From the NCBI RefSeq assembly GCF_003332825.1, contig NZ_QIRF01000008.1, positions 62,001 through 126,000 on the forward strand: a stretch of 64,000 nucleotides of DNA. Reading direction: 5' to 3'. Positions 48,107 through 57,240 of this stretch are shown here, one piece after another. Under the pieces are notes generated by a model that saw only the letters and a list, made by a program, of their open reading frames with translations, ran no database searches and was not told the origin of the DNA. This stretch comes from Dyella sp. C9 (GTDB taxonomy: Bacteria; Pseudomonadota; Gammaproteobacteria; Xanthomonadales; Rhodanobacteraceae). Each line of letters opens with the position of its first letter. Positions within the stretch are counted from its first letter, which is position 1. The translations under genes and the position numbers were made by a program.

Positions 48107-48666
48107 GGGACGGCTACGCGCGAAGGGGCCGGCTATTGTCCCAGACCCGTGGCGATGTGGCATCCGACGGCAGGGCGGCCTGGCGCTCTGGGCAAGGGCA
48201 AGGCGTGTTCCGCGCCGGCGACCATGTCCTGTCCGCAGGCATGCGCCAAGCACGGGCCGGCGCGGGGATGCTGCGCTGCGGGATGCCGCTCGGCCATGAC
48301 GTGTCGATGACCATGCCCCATGGCCGCAGGGCGGCGCTCGTCGCTGGCGCAAGCAGGGTGGGGCCGGAAACGGCCCTCCCCATGCCCTGGAAAACACCGG
48401 TCTGGGGGCATCGGTGGGCGGGTTTCGGCGAGTTCTTGCGCCTGAACGGCGGTGCCGTGCGAGCCGGTGGCGGCAAGCGAACCGTCATGCGGCCCGATTA
48501 CGCTCCGGCTCTCGTTGAACGCAGGGACCCGGGCGTGGTCGACAACTGTGAGCGATGGTGAGGAACCGTGCTCGCGTGGCGCCCAATGGGTGTGTTACGA
48601 ATGCGTCCTCGTTGCCGTTGGGGGCGGCATGCGCGAGGGTACTTACACTGGAAGCGGGGTGAGCAC
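48107..48666. other. Intergenic region upstream of the type II secretion operon
   Basis: 560 bp between divergent tatD and gspE. Open frames are present because of the GC content, but none shows a ribosome site, conserved motif or recognisable product. It must hold the promoters of tatD and of the secretion operon. I cannot point to a specific regulator site. Confidence 0.5.
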
Positions 48667-50400
48667 ATGTCGGCAGTCGCAAAGCCGGTCGCCAACAAGG
48701 AAGATATGGCGATGGAAAGCGGTGAGGCGGCGGTCTGCGCGCTGCTGGTGGCCCGTGGCCGGCTGAAGGACACAGATCTCGTCCGGGCGCGCCGGCTGCA
48801 CGAGGAGTCGCCGGAAGGCACGCTCACCGCGCTGATGGCCCGGCTGGGCCTGGTGTCGGAGCGCGACCTGGCCGAGGCCTGGTCCGAGCGGCTGGATACC
48901 CCGCTGCTGGCGGCACGCGATGCCCCCGAGTTGCCGCCCGCCGAGCTGGACGTATCCGTGCGCTTCCTCAAGCAGCAGCACGTGGTGCCGGTGCGGGTGG
49001 GCGAGGATGGCCTGGCGCTGGTGGTGGCCGACCCGGCCGATCCTTATCCGCTGCAGGCGATGCAGCTGGCCGCCGGCCGGCCGGTGACGCTGCGCATTGG
49101 CCTGCGCTCGGAAATCGACGACCTGATCGAGCGCTACTACGGCTCCGGCCGTTCGGCGATGGGCACCATCGTCGAGAACCTGGACGGCAGCGCCGCCGTC
49201 GAGGACGACGTGGAGCACCTCCGCGACCTCGCCTCCGAGGCGCCGGTGATCCGGCTGGTCAACCTGATCCTGCAACGCGCGGTGGAACAGCGCGCTTCGG
49301 ACGTGCACATCGAGCCGTTCGAGAACCGCCTGAAGGTGCGCTACCGCATCGACGGCGTGCTGCATGAAGTGGAGGCGCCGCCGTCGAGCTCCACCGCGGC
49401 GGTGATCTCGCGCGTGAAGATCATGGCCAAGCTCAACATCGCCGAGCGGCGACTGCCGCAGGATGGCCGCATCCAGCTGCGCGTGCAGGGCAAGGAGCTG
49501 GACCTTCGCGTGTCCACCGTGCCCACCAGCTTCGGCGAATCGGTGGTGATGCGTATCCTCGATCGCGAGTCGGTGGTGTTCGATTTCGCCTCGCTCGGTT
49601 TCACCGACAACTTCCAGCAGCGCTTCGTCGACGTGCTGGAACGTCCGCACGGCATCCTGCTGGTCACCGGCCCCACCGGCTCGGGCAAGACCACCACGCT
49701 GTATACGGCGCTGTCGAAGATCAACACGCCCGACGTGAAAATCATCACCGTCGAAGATCCGGTCGAATACCAGATCGAAGGCATCAACCAGATCCAGGTG
49801 AAGCCGCAGATCGGCCTGGATTTCGCCGGTGCCCTGCGCTCCATCGTGCGCCAGGACCCCGACGTCATCATGATCGGCGAAATGCGCGACCTGGAAACCT
49901 GCCGCATCGCCATCCAGTCGGCGCTTACCGGTCACCTGGTGTTGTCCACGCTGCACACCAACAGCGCGGCGGGCGGCATCACGCGCCTGCTCGACATGGG
50001 CGTGGAGGACTACCTGCTCGGCTCCACCGTCAACGGCATCCTGGCGCAGCGTCTCGTGCGTCGCCTGGATCCGGAGACGGCCGTTCCCTACGAGGCACTG
50101 CCCGAGGTGATCGAGCAGTTCGAGTTGCACAAGTACACCAACGAACGTCCCATCCGTTTGTGGAAGCCTGGCAGCAGCGCGGCCAATCCCACCGGTTATC
50201 GCGGACGCCGCGCCATCATGGAGTTCCTGGTGATGAGCGACCCCCTGCGCCGCCTGGTGATGCAACGCGCCGACGCCGGCGAGATCGAGCGTCTCGCGCG
50301 CGCCGAAGGCATGCGCACCATGTACGAGGACGGTATCGCCAAGGCCGTGGCGGGCATCACCACGATCGAGGAGGTGCTGCGTGTCACGCAGGAGAGCTGA
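48667..50400 (+). CDS. gspE: Type II secretion ATPase GspE (XpsE)
   Basis: A 577-residue cytoplasmic ATPase that powers pseudopilus assembly. An N-terminal GspL-binding domain spans about 15-170. The ATPase core has Walker A GPTGSGKTTTLY, an Asp box (ITVEDPVEYQIEG), Walker B (DVIMIGEMRDLET) and a His box (STLHTNSAAGG). The C-terminal tetracysteine zinc site of GspE proteins is missing: RRLDPETAVPYEA and LWKPGSSAANPTGYRGR lack the CxxC pairs found there in E. coli and Xanthomonas. First gene of the secretion operon. ATG 48667 is where homology begins. Confidence 0.95.
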   Translation: MSAVAKPVANKEDMAMESGEAAVCALLVARGRLKDTDLVRARRLHEESPEGTLTALMARLGLVSERDLAEAWSERLDTPLLAARDAPELPPAELDVSVRFLKQQHVVPVRVGEDGLALVVADPADPYPLQAMQLAAGRPVTLRIGLRSEIDDLIERYYGSGRSAMGTIVENLDGSAAVEDDVEHLRDLASEAPVIRLVNLILQRAVEQRASDVHIEPFENRLKVRYRIDGVLHEVEAPPSSSTAAVISRVKIMAKLNIAERRLPQDGRIQLRVQGKELDLRVSTVPTSFGESVVMRILDRESVVFDFASLGFTDNFQQRFVDVLERPHGILLVTGPTGSGKTTTLYTALSKINTPDVKIITVEDPVEYQIEGINQIQVKPQIGLDFAGALRSIVRQDPDVIMIGEMRDLETCRIAIQSALTGHLVLSTLHTNSAAGGITRLLDMGVEDYLLGSTVNGILAQRLVRRLDPETAVPYEALPEVIEQFELHKYTNERPIRLWKPGSSAANPTGYRGRRAIMEFLVMSDPLRRLVMQRADAGEIERLARAEGMRTMYEDGIAKAVAGITTIEEVLRVTQES

Positions 50401-50498
50401 TGGTTTGACGTCCCCCGGCATTTGCCGAATGGCCCGGGGTGCGTCCCCAAGAAAGGGTAGCGCCTGCGTGCTTGCGAGCTGGCCCGACCTTATCCGCC

Positions 50499-50524
50499 GT
50501 CATCCCAGCCTTCGCTGGGATGAC
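50499..50524. repeat. 11-bp-stem hairpin between gspE and gspF
   Basis: GTCATCCCAGC, loop CTTC, GCTGGGATGAC: a perfect dispersed-repeat-like palindrome. It resembles the GTCATTCCCGC...GCGGGAATGAC hairpins common in proteobacterial genomes. It sits in the 192-bp gap between gspE and gspF, the only large gap in the operon. Confidence 0.8.
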
Positions 50525-50592
50525 TGCCTTGCAGTGGCGCATCGGGTGCTGTCCGCGCTGCGCCATGTACGGGCCAAACCGGACGCCCGTCC

Positions 50593-51810
50593 ATGACGCA
50601 GTTCCGCTATCGCGCCGTCAGCGCCACCGGCGAGCTGCTGCAGGGCCAGATGGAGGCCGCCAGCCTCGAGGAGGTGGTCAATCGCCTGCAGGACCAGGGC
50701 CACACGCCGCTGGACGCCAGCGCGGCCGACGCCGCCAGCGGCGGGCGAGGGCTGGCGGCCCTGCTCAAGCGTGGCCCGTTGACCGGCGACCAGCTCGCCC
50801 AGTTCACCCACCAACTCGCCACCCTGCTTGGCGCAGGGCAGCCGCTGGATCGCGCGCTCGGCATCCTGATGGACCTGCCCGAAGGCGCCAGCGCCAAGGC
50901 GCTGATCGAGCGCGTGCGCGACCGCGTGCGTGGCGGCACGCCGCTGTCACAGGCGCTGGACGACGAACACGGCGTGTTTCCCAAGCCCTACATCAGCCTG
51001 GTGCGCGCGGGCGAAGCCGGCGGCTCGCTGGAAGACACGCTGCGCCGCCTGGCCGAATACCTGGAGCGTTCGCAGCAACTGCGCGGCAGCATCATCAATG
51101 CGCTGATCTATCCGGCCTTCCTGATGGTAGGCGTGCTCGGGTCCCTGTTGCTGCTGCTCGCTTACGTGGTGCCGCAGTTCGTGCCGATCTTCGAGGACAT
51201 GCAGGTGCCGATCCCGTGGATCACGCAGGCCGTGCTGGCGCTCGGCGGCGCGTTGCAGAACGGCTGGTGGGCGATCGTCATCCTGATCGTGCTGGGCGTG
51301 CTGATCGTGCGCGGGCGCCTGCGCGATCCGGCCACGCGGCTGGCCTGGCATGCGCGCCTGCTCACCGTGCGCGTGGTGGGGCCGCTGCTGCTGAAGGTCC
51401 AGACCGCGCGCATAGCGCGCACGCTGGGCACGTTGCTGAAGAACGGCGTGCCGCTGCTTTCCGCGCTGGGCATCGCGCGCCAGGTCACCGCCAACCGCGC
51501 GCTGGACCAGGCGCTGGAGCAGGCGGCCGAGCAGGTGAAGGGAGGCTCCGGCCTGAGCCTCGCGCTCGCCCAGTCGCAGCGCTTCCCGCGCCTGGCCCTG
51601 CAGATGGTGCAGGTGGGCGAGGAGGCCGGCCAGCTCGACACCATGCTGCTGAAGGTGGCCGATACCTTCGAACTGGAAAGCCGTCGCGCCATCGATCGCC
51701 TGCTGGCCGCACTGGTGCCCGCATTGACCATCGTGATGACCGTGCTGGTGGCGATCATCATGGCCGCCATCCTGCTGCCGTTGCTTAGCCTGACCAGCAA
51801 CATCCAGTAG
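50593..51810 (+). CDS. gspF: Type II secretion inner-membrane protein GspF
   Basis: A 405-residue polytopic platform protein of the GspF/PilC family. Two homologous cytoplasmic T2SSF domains lie at about 70-195 and 275-395. Membrane segments are at about 170-192, 222-240 and 375-397. Segments such as FTHQLATLLGAGQPLDRAL and VQVGEEAGQLDTML are family hallmarks. It sits at the centre of the assembly platform and contacts GspE and GspL. No ribosome site is obvious; the hairpin 69 nt upstream may influence its expression. Confidence 0.96.
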   Translation: MTQFRYRAVSATGELLQGQMEAASLEEVVNRLQDQGHTPLDASAADAASGGRGLAALLKRGPLTGDQLAQFTHQLATLLGAGQPLDRALGILMDLPEGASAKALIERVRDRVRGGTPLSQALDDEHGVFPKPYISLVRAGEAGGSLEDTLRRLAEYLERSQQLRGSIINALIYPAFLMVGVLGSLLLLLAYVVPQFVPIFEDMQVPIPWITQAVLALGGALQNGWWAIVILIVLGVLIVRGRLRDPATRLAWHARLLTVRVVGPLLLKVQTARIARTLGTLLKNGVPLLSALGIARQVTANRALDQALEQAAEQVKGGSGLSLALAQSQRFPRLALQMVQVGEEAGQLDTMLLKVADTFELESRRAIDRLLAALVPALTIVMTVLVAIIMAAILLPLLSLTSNIQ

Positions 51811-51841
51811 CCCCTTTCATCGAACGACCACGAGGTACCCC

Positions 51842-52267
51842 ATGCGTCAAAGGAACAACCGCCGTTTCGGCGCCACCCGCGGCTTTACCCTGCTGGAAAT
51901 GCTCGCGGTGATCGTGCTGATCGGCATCATCGGAGCGGTGGTGGTCACCCAGGTCGGCAAGAACGTCGACAAGGGCAAGTACGGCGCGGGCAAGGCCCAG
52001 CTGGTCACGCTCAGCCAGAAGATCGAGAACTACGCGCTGGACAACGGCACCCCGCCGCAGCAGCTGCAGGACCTGCTGGTGAAACCGGCGAACGCGCGCA
52101 ACTGGCAGGGCCCGTATGCGAAGGAGTCGGAGCTGAAGGATCCGTGGGGCCATGAGTTTGGCTACAAGTATCCCGGCGACCACGGCAGTTTCGACCTGAT
52201 CTTCTACGGCCAGGATGGCAGGCCCGGCGGCGATGGCTACAACGCCGACGTGGGCAACTGGCAGTAG
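51842..52267 (+). CDS. gspG: Major pseudopilin GspG
   Basis: A 141-residue major pseudopilin. The prepilin peptidase site is RG^FTLLEML, with cleavage after Gly14 and Glu at +5. The hydrophobic helix AVIVLIGIIGAVVV follows. The C-terminal domain has the PWGHEFGYKYPGDHG segment, typical of the calcium-binding GspG fold. GAGG precedes the ATG. It is processed and methylated by a prepilin peptidase (PilD/GspO) not encoded in this window. Confidence 0.97.
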   Translation: MRQRNNRRFGATRGFTLLEMLAVIVLIGIIGAVVVTQVGKNVDKGKYGAGKAQLVTLSQKIENYALDNGTPPQQLQDLLVKPANARNWQGPYAKESELKDPWGHEFGYKYPGDHGSFDLIFYGQDGRPGGDGYNADVGNWQ

Positions 52268-52269
52268 GC

Positions 52270-52782
52270 ATGGCGTCGCGGCCGCCCCGTGCACGATTTC
52301 GCGTTTGCGCCGGTGGCGCAGGCGCGGTTGCGCGCGGGCAGGCCGGCTTCACCCTGCTGGAAATGCTCGCGGTGATCCTGCTGATCGGCATCGCCGCAGC
52401 CGCGGTCGCCGTATCGGTGACCCAGGGCCTGGCCAGCGCCCGCGTCAGCGCCGCCAGCGGCGAGCTGGCGGCGGCGCTGCGTGCGGTGCGTACGCAGGCC
52501 ATCGTGCATGGCAACGAACACACCTTCGACGTGAATACCCGCGACAACACCTATCGCGCGGATGACGGTGCGCCGGTACGCCTGCCCTCGGGCATGCGCA
52601 TCGGCATCACCAGCGCACGCGAGGACCAGGTGGACGCCCACACCGGCCGCATCCGTTTCTTTCCCGATGGCAGCTCCACCGGGGGCCACATCACGCTGCA
52701 GCGCGAGCGCCGCCAGTGGCGGGTGAACGTGTCGTGGCTGACCGGCGCGGTCAGCGTCGCCGACACCAGTGGCCCGCCATGA
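52270..52782 (+). CDS. gspH: Minor pseudopilin GspH
   Basis: A 170-residue minor pseudopilin. A 26-residue, unusually long basic leader precedes the cleavage site QAG^FTLLEMLAV. The C-terminal GspH domain includes FFPDGSSTGGHITLQ, the common end motif of this family. It starts 2 nt after the gspG stop; an internal start nearer the cleavage site is possible. It overlaps gspI by 4 nt. Confidence 0.94.
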   Translation: MASRPPRARFRVCAGGAGAVARGQAGFTLLEMLAVILLIGIAAAAVAVSVTQGLASARVSAASGELAAALRAVRTQAIVHGNEHTFDVNTRDNTYRADDGAPVRLPSGMRIGITSAREDQVDAHTGRIRFFPDGSSTGGHITLQRERRQWRVNVSWLTGAVSVADTSGPP

Positions 52783-53183
52783 CACGACGCACGCGCGGCT
52801 TCAGCCTGCTGGAGGTGATCGCGGCCACGCTGCTGCTGGCGATCGCCTTCGCCGCGCTCATGAAGGTGGCGGGCGGTTCGATCGCACTGACCCGCAACGC
52901 CGACGATCACAGCCAGGCCGCGCTGTGGGCACGCAGCCTGCTCGACACGGTGGACATCACCACGCCCCTGCAGCCCGGCCACACCGAAGGGCGCTTCGAT
53001 GGCACCTACCGCTGGCGCCTGGTGGTAACGCCGTGGAATCCGCCGCAGGCGGCGGGCGGCAATGCGCCATTTCGCATGGTGAAGCTCGACCTGGAGGTGA
53101 TCTGGGGTGCTGCCCCGCGTGAGCACACCGCGCACTTCAGCACGCTGCGCCTGCTCGGCCCGCCGGGAGGGTCGACCTCATGA
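52779..53183 (+). CDS. gspI: Minor pseudopilin GspI
   Basis: A 134-residue minor pseudopilin with cleavage site TRG^FSLLEVIAA and a hydrophobic helix. The rest matches the GspI fold (WARSLLDTVDITTPL). GspI, J and K form the tip complex of the pseudopilus. It overlaps gspH and gspJ by 4 nt each, so translation is coupled. Confidence 0.95.
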   Translation: MTRRTRGFSLLEVIAATLLLAIAFAALMKVAGGSIALTRNADDHSQAALWARSLLDTVDITTPLQPGHTEGRFDGTYRWRLVVTPWNPPQAAGGNAPFRMVKLDLEVIWGAAPREHTAHFSTLRLLGPPGGSTS

Positions 53184-53857
53184 GGCATACGCCCGCGGCC
53201 ATGCGTGGATTCACCCTGCTCGAAGTGCTGGGCGCGCTGGCCTTGCTCGCGCTGCTGCTGTTGGGCGTATACGGCGGTGTGCGCACGGCCACGCATGCGG
53301 TGCATTCCGGCGAGCAGGCCATCGGACGGCTCGACGAGATCCGCTCCGCGCAGCAGTTCCTGCGGCGCGAGCTGGCCCAGGCGCGCGCGGTGCCGCTTGG
53401 CCGCACCGACAAGGGCGACCCGATCTACTTCACCGGCGACGCGCACGTGATGCGTTTCGTGGCGCCGTTGCCCGGCTACCTGGGTCAGCTCGGCCCGCAA
53501 TTGCAGCAGCTCAAGCTGGTGCCTGACGGCAAGGGCGGATCGCGGCTGGAGGCCAGCTTTGCGTTGATGCCTCCCGACGGCAGCGCGCCGCACGCCCTGG
53601 GCGAACCGGAAGTATTGCTGGAGGGCATCCGCGACGGCAGCTTCAGTTATCGCGCGCCAGACACGGCGCAGAAGGCCGGCGACTGGCGCGACCAGTGGAG
53701 CGACGTGCGTGCGATGCCGCGCATCGTGCGCATCGCGTTGCGGCTCAAGGGCACCAGCAACTGGCCCGAGCTGGACGCGCCCTTGCGCGTGGATGTCTCG
53801 GCCACGCAGGGGCAGGCCGACCTGCTGCAGGGCCTGCAGCGCAGGAGCCCGCCATGA
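53180..53857 (+). CDS. gspJ: Minor pseudopilin GspJ
   Basis: A 225-residue minor pseudopilin. Cleavage site MRG^FTLLEVLGA with an eight-residue basic leader. The large C-terminal domain contains RSAQQFLRRELAQARAV, a family segment. Tip-complex component. It overlaps gspI and gspK by 4 nt. Confidence 0.95.
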   Translation: MRHTPAAMRGFTLLEVLGALALLALLLLGVYGGVRTATHAVHSGEQAIGRLDEIRSAQQFLRRELAQARAVPLGRTDKGDPIYFTGDAHVMRFVAPLPGYLGQLGPQLQQLKLVPDGKGGSRLEASFALMPPDGSAPHALGEPEVLLEGIRDGSFSYRAPDTAQKAGDWRDQWSDVRAMPRIVRIALRLKGTSNWPELDAPLRVDVSATQGQADLLQGLQRRSPP

Positions 53858-54738
53858 GCCGGCTTGCCCGCGGCCTTTCCCGGACACAACGCGGCGTAGC
53901 TCTGCTGGTGGTGCTGTGGGCCTGCACGCTGCTGGCGATCCTGCTCGGCGGCTACGCCATGCTGGCGCGTACCGAAGGTTTGCAGGCGCGCTACCAGTTT
54001 GCCCAGACCCAGGCGCACTACGCCGCCGAGGCAGGCGTGATGCGCGCCATCTACAGCCTGCAGGATCCCCAGCAGCCGCAGCGCTGGGTGCCCGACGGGC
54101 GCAGCTACCCGTTCGATTTCGACGGCGCCAAGGTCAACATCAGCATCATCGACGAGGGGGGCAAGGTGGATCTCAACGCCGCTTCGCCCGATGTGCTGCA
54201 GAACCTGTTCCGCGCCGCGGGCATGTCCGACAACGCGGCGCAGTCGCTGGCGGGCAACGTGGTGGATTGGCGAAGTTTTTCGGTCATGCCGAAGGTAGGC
54301 AGCGTGCCCGACCCCACTTATGCGCAGGCTGGCAAGGACTACGGTCCGCGCCACGGCCCGTTCGCCAGCGTCGAAGAGTTGCAGATGGTGTTGGGCATGG
54401 ACCCGGCCGTCTACCGCGCGATCGCCTCGCAGGTCACGTTGTGGTCGGGGCGGCCCAGCCCCAACCCGGCGACCGCGCCGCCGCTGGCGCTGGCCGCGAT
54501 TCCGGGCATGACTGCGCAACAGGCGCAGGCGGTGGTAGCGTCCCGTGCAGCGGGACAACCGGGACAAGGCGTGCAAGGCTTGGTCGCGGCCCAGGGAGTA
54601 ACGCATAGTATTCGTTCGGAAGCCACGCTGCCCGATGGCACGCGCGCGATTCTTCGCGCGACGGTGCGCCTGCAGGGCAGCCGTCCGGGAGCGGCACCGT
54701 ATGCCGTGCTGCGTTGGCAGGAGGGGGACGGGGAATGA
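53854..54738 (+). CDS. gspK: Minor pseudopilin GspK
   Basis: A 294-residue GspK. Leader with site TQRG^VALLVVLWA; position +5 is Val, not Glu, as is usual for GspK. The GspK signature KVDLNAASPDVLQNLF and VVDWR are present. It caps the pseudopilus tip with GspI and GspJ. Overlaps gspJ and gspL by 4 nt. Confidence 0.95.
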   Translation: MSRLARGLSRTQRGVALLVVLWACTLLAILLGGYAMLARTEGLQARYQFAQTQAHYAAEAGVMRAIYSLQDPQQPQRWVPDGRSYPFDFDGAKVNISIIDEGGKVDLNAASPDVLQNLFRAAGMSDNAAQSLAGNVVDWRSFSVMPKVGSVPDPTYAQAGKDYGPRHGPFASVEELQMVLGMDPAVYRAIASQVTLWSGRPSPNPATAPPLALAAIPGMTAQQAQAVVASRAAGQPGQGVQGLVAAQGVTHSIRSEATLPDGTRAILRATVRLQGSRPGAAPYAVLRWQEGDGE

Positions 54739-55910
54739 ACACGGCAACGCAGCCGCTGCAGGCGCAACTGGATCGCGCGCGGCGCGCATGGCACGGCTCG
54801 CCGCTGCCACGGGCCCTGGCCTGGTGGACCGGCGAACTGGTGGCGCTGCTGCCGGCGCGCTGGCGTACCCGCTTCGGCGGCGGCCAGGCCTGGTATCTGT
54901 TGCAGCGTGAGGGCGATGACTGGCTGGTGCGTCGTGCCGGCGACCTGTATGCCGGCGCGCGCTGGAGCAGCCAGCTCGATGCCAGTGCCCAGCAGGTGGC
55001 GCTGGGCGATGCGGTGCGCGGCGTCGATCGTGAAGACCTGCGGCTGGCGCTGTGCCTGGATCCGGCCGAAGTACTGCGGCCGCGCCTGACCCTGCCGCTG
55101 GCGGCGCGGGACAACCTGCTGCAGATCGGTGCCTTCGAGATGGACCGGCAGACGCCGTTCCGCGTCGAACAGGTGCGTTTCGACCTGCGCGAGCTGCGCG
55201 CCAACGCGCCGGCCGGGCGTTTCGCGGCCGAGCTGGTGGTGGTGCCGCGCAGCACGCTCGACCCGCTGCTGGCGCGTCTCGGCGCCTCGGGCCTGCAGGT
55301 CGATGCGGTGGACGTCGCCGTCGGCCATGAGCGCCTGGGCGTCAACCTGCTGCCGCCTGAGCTGGTGCCGCGACGCCAGCACCCGCGCCAGCGCCTCAAT
55401 CTCGCGCTCGGCGCCGCGGCCATCCTGCTGCTGCTGCTGTCGTTGCTGCAGTTCCTGCACAACCGCGAGGCCGCGCTGGAGCAGATGCGCAGCGAGGTGG
55501 AAAGCATGCGCGCCGACGCGCAGCAGGTGTCCAATCTGCGCCAGCAGTTGCAGGACAATGCCGGCGCCGCGGGCTTCCTCGCTGATCGCAAGCGCAACAA
55601 GGTGTCGGCGCTGGCGGTGATGGAGGACCTCAGCAGGCGGCTGCCCACTACCGCATGGCTGGAACGCCTGAGCATCGACAACAGCGGCCAGGTCGGCTTC
55701 CAGGGACAGAGCCCGCAGGCCGCGCGGCTGGTCGATGCGCTGAAGGGCTCGACGGTGATCACCGACGCCAACTTCCAGGGCACCATCCAGGCCGATCCGA
55801 CCACCGGCAAGGAGCGCTTCTACATGGTGGCGCAGTTGCGCAAGCCGGCCGAGGCCAAGAGCAAGATCGCGCCGGCAAGCAGCAGCGCCGCGGCGGGAGG
55901 TGCGCCATGA
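54735..55910 (+). CDS. gspL: Type II secretion protein GspL (XpsL, PilM/PilN-like)
   Basis: A 391-residue bitopic platform protein. The N-terminal cytoplasmic actin-like domain (about 40-215) binds GspE. One membrane helix lies at about 226-245 (LALGAAAILLLLLSLLQFL), then a coiled coil (REAALEQMRSEVESMRADA, about 247-275) and a periplasmic ferredoxin-like domain similar to PilN. The N-terminus is preceded by a short helical extension not seen in E. coli GspL. Overlaps gspK and gspM by 4 nt. Confidence 0.93.
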   Translation: MNTATQPLQAQLDRARRAWHGSPLPRALAWWTGELVALLPARWRTRFGGGQAWYLLQREGDDWLVRRAGDLYAGARWSSQLDASAQQVALGDAVRGVDREDLRLALCLDPAEVLRPRLTLPLAARDNLLQIGAFEMDRQTPFRVEQVRFDLRELRANAPAGRFAAELVVVPRSTLDPLLARLGASGLQVDAVDVAVGHERLGVNLLPPELVPRRQHPRQRLNLALGAAAILLLLLSLLQFLHNREAALEQMRSEVESMRADAQQVSNLRQQLQDNAGAAGFLADRKRNKVSALAVMEDLSRRLPTTAWLERLSIDNSGQVGFQGQSPQAARLVDALKGSTVITDANFQGTIQADPTTGKERFYMVAQLRKPAEAKSKIAPASSSAAAGGAP

Positions 55911-56536
55911 AGCTGACCGCGATGAAGCCGCGCGAAAGCCGTATCGCCGCCATCGTGCTGCTGGCCATGGTCCTGCTGATCGCCTACTTCGCGCTGCTGC
56001 ACTGGTGGTTCGTGGCGCCATTGCAGGCCATCGGCTCGGAAATGGATGACCTGCGCGACACCCATGCACGCTATGCCGCCGCGATCGCCGAGAAGCCGGC
56101 GTTGCAGCAGCGCATCGCGGCGATGGGTGCGGGGCAGGCGGCCAGCCATGCGTTCCTGCCCGAGGACGATCCCAACGCGGCGGCGGCAGGCTTGATGCAG
56201 CGCGTGGTCGATGCGGTGGCGGCGCATCCGCAGGGCGGTTCGTGCGACGTCACCCAGAAGATGCCGGTGACCAATCCGCCGGCTGGGCCCGACGAGCCCT
56301 ACCGCAAGGTAGCGGTGAGCATCAGCCTGCGTTGCGAGATGCAGCCGCTGGCCGAGACGCTGCACGACCTGGAGCAGGGCACGCCGTACCTGTTCGTCGA
56401 TGACATGAGCATCTATCGCAATCCGGTGGCCGCGATGCAGCAGGCGGGTGCGCCGCTGGAAGTGCAGTTCACCCTTTCCGGTTATGTGCGCCAGGCGCGC
56501 AATGCGGGTGTGGACGCGCAGGGAGGTGCGCCATGA
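55907..56536 (+). CDS. gspM: Type II secretion protein GspM (GspMb/PilO-like, XpsM)
   Basis: A 209-residue bitopic protein with one membrane helix at about 16-38 (IVLLAMVLLIAYFALLHWW), a short coiled coil and a PilO-like ferredoxin fold. Two cysteines in the periplasmic domain (GSCDV, LRCEM) could form a disulfide. It pairs with GspL in the assembly platform. Overlaps gspL and gspN by 4 nt. Confidence 0.92.
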   Translation: MKLTAMKPRESRIAAIVLLAMVLLIAYFALLHWWFVAPLQAIGSEMDDLRDTHARYAAAIAEKPALQQRIAAMGAGQAASHAFLPEDDPNAAAAGLMQRVVDAVAAHPQGGSCDVTQKMPVTNPPAGPDEPYRKVAVSISLRCEMQPLAETLHDLEQGTPYLFVDDMSIYRNPVAAMQQAGAPLEVQFTLSGYVRQARNAGVDAQGGAP

Positions 56537-57237
56537 ATGCCGCTGCCCAGCGTCGCCTGACGCCCCTGCTTGGTGGCATCGCCGCGGTGTTCGGCGTGTT
56601 GCTGCTGTCGTTGCTCGCCGGCGTTGGCCGTGGTGTGGCCTGGGGTCCGTCGCGACCCACCGCGCCGCTGCCCGAGGCGCACGACCAGGGCTTGCCGCCG
56701 CCCGTGCCGCTCACCCAGTTCGCGGCGGTGTGGCAGCAGCCATTGTTCAATCCTGATCGCAAGCCGGTGATGCATGCGGCCGGGGGCGGAGCCAGCCTGG
56801 GTGATATGCAACTCACCGGCATCATCCTGATGCCGACCCTGCACATGGCATTGCTGCACGACAAGAGTGCCGACCGCGACGTGCGCGTGCGCGAGGGTGA
56901 TGCGTTGCCTGACGGCAGCTGGAAGCTGGCCGAACTCAAGCCGCGCGCTGCGATCTTCGAATCGGCCAGCGGACGCACCCAGCTCGACCTGCCGGCCGGC
57001 GCGCCGATCGACATGCCCAAGCAGGCGGCGCCAGGCGCTGCGCCACCGGTGCCGGTACCGGCGGGGGCGGCGTTGCCGCCGGGTGCCATGCAGGTCACCA
57101 GCGTGCCGGCGCCCACCACGGCATCACCCCCACCCGCAGCCGGCGATGCGCAGAACGATCGCATTCGCCAGTTGAGAGAAGCCATCCAGAAGCGGCGCGC
57201 ACAACAACAGGCAGCGCCTACCGAGGGAGCCCACTGA
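56533..57237 (+). CDS. gspN: Type II secretion protein N (XpsN; GspC-like HR domain)
   Basis: A 234-residue bitopic protein with a membrane helix at about 12-34. A homology-region (HR) domain of GspC type follows (LTGIILMPTLHMALLHD and VREGDALPDGSWKLAELKP). A Pro/Ala-rich C-terminal tail replaces the PDZ or coiled coil of classical GspC. In Xanthomonas the equivalent XpsN bridges the XpsL-XpsM platform and the secretin XpsD. No other GspC is present in the operon, so this protein probably fills that role. Confidence 0.88.
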   Translation: MNAAAQRRLTPLLGGIAAVFGVLLLSLLAGVGRGVAWGPSRPTAPLPEAHDQGLPPPVPLTQFAAVWQQPLFNPDRKPVMHAAGGGASLGDMQLTGIILMPTLHMALLHDKSADRDVRVREGDALPDGSWKLAELKPRAAIFESASGRTQLDLPAGAPIDMPKQAAPGAAPPVPVPAGAALPPGAMQVTSVPAPTTASPPPAAGDAQNDRIRQLREAIQKRRAQQQAAPTEGAH

Positions 57238-57240
57238 GTT

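Noticed and set aside
48136..48561. 141-codon frame upstream of gspE
   Set aside because: No ribosome site, no recognisable fold, and its first part lies next to tatD's promoter region; treated as non-coding.
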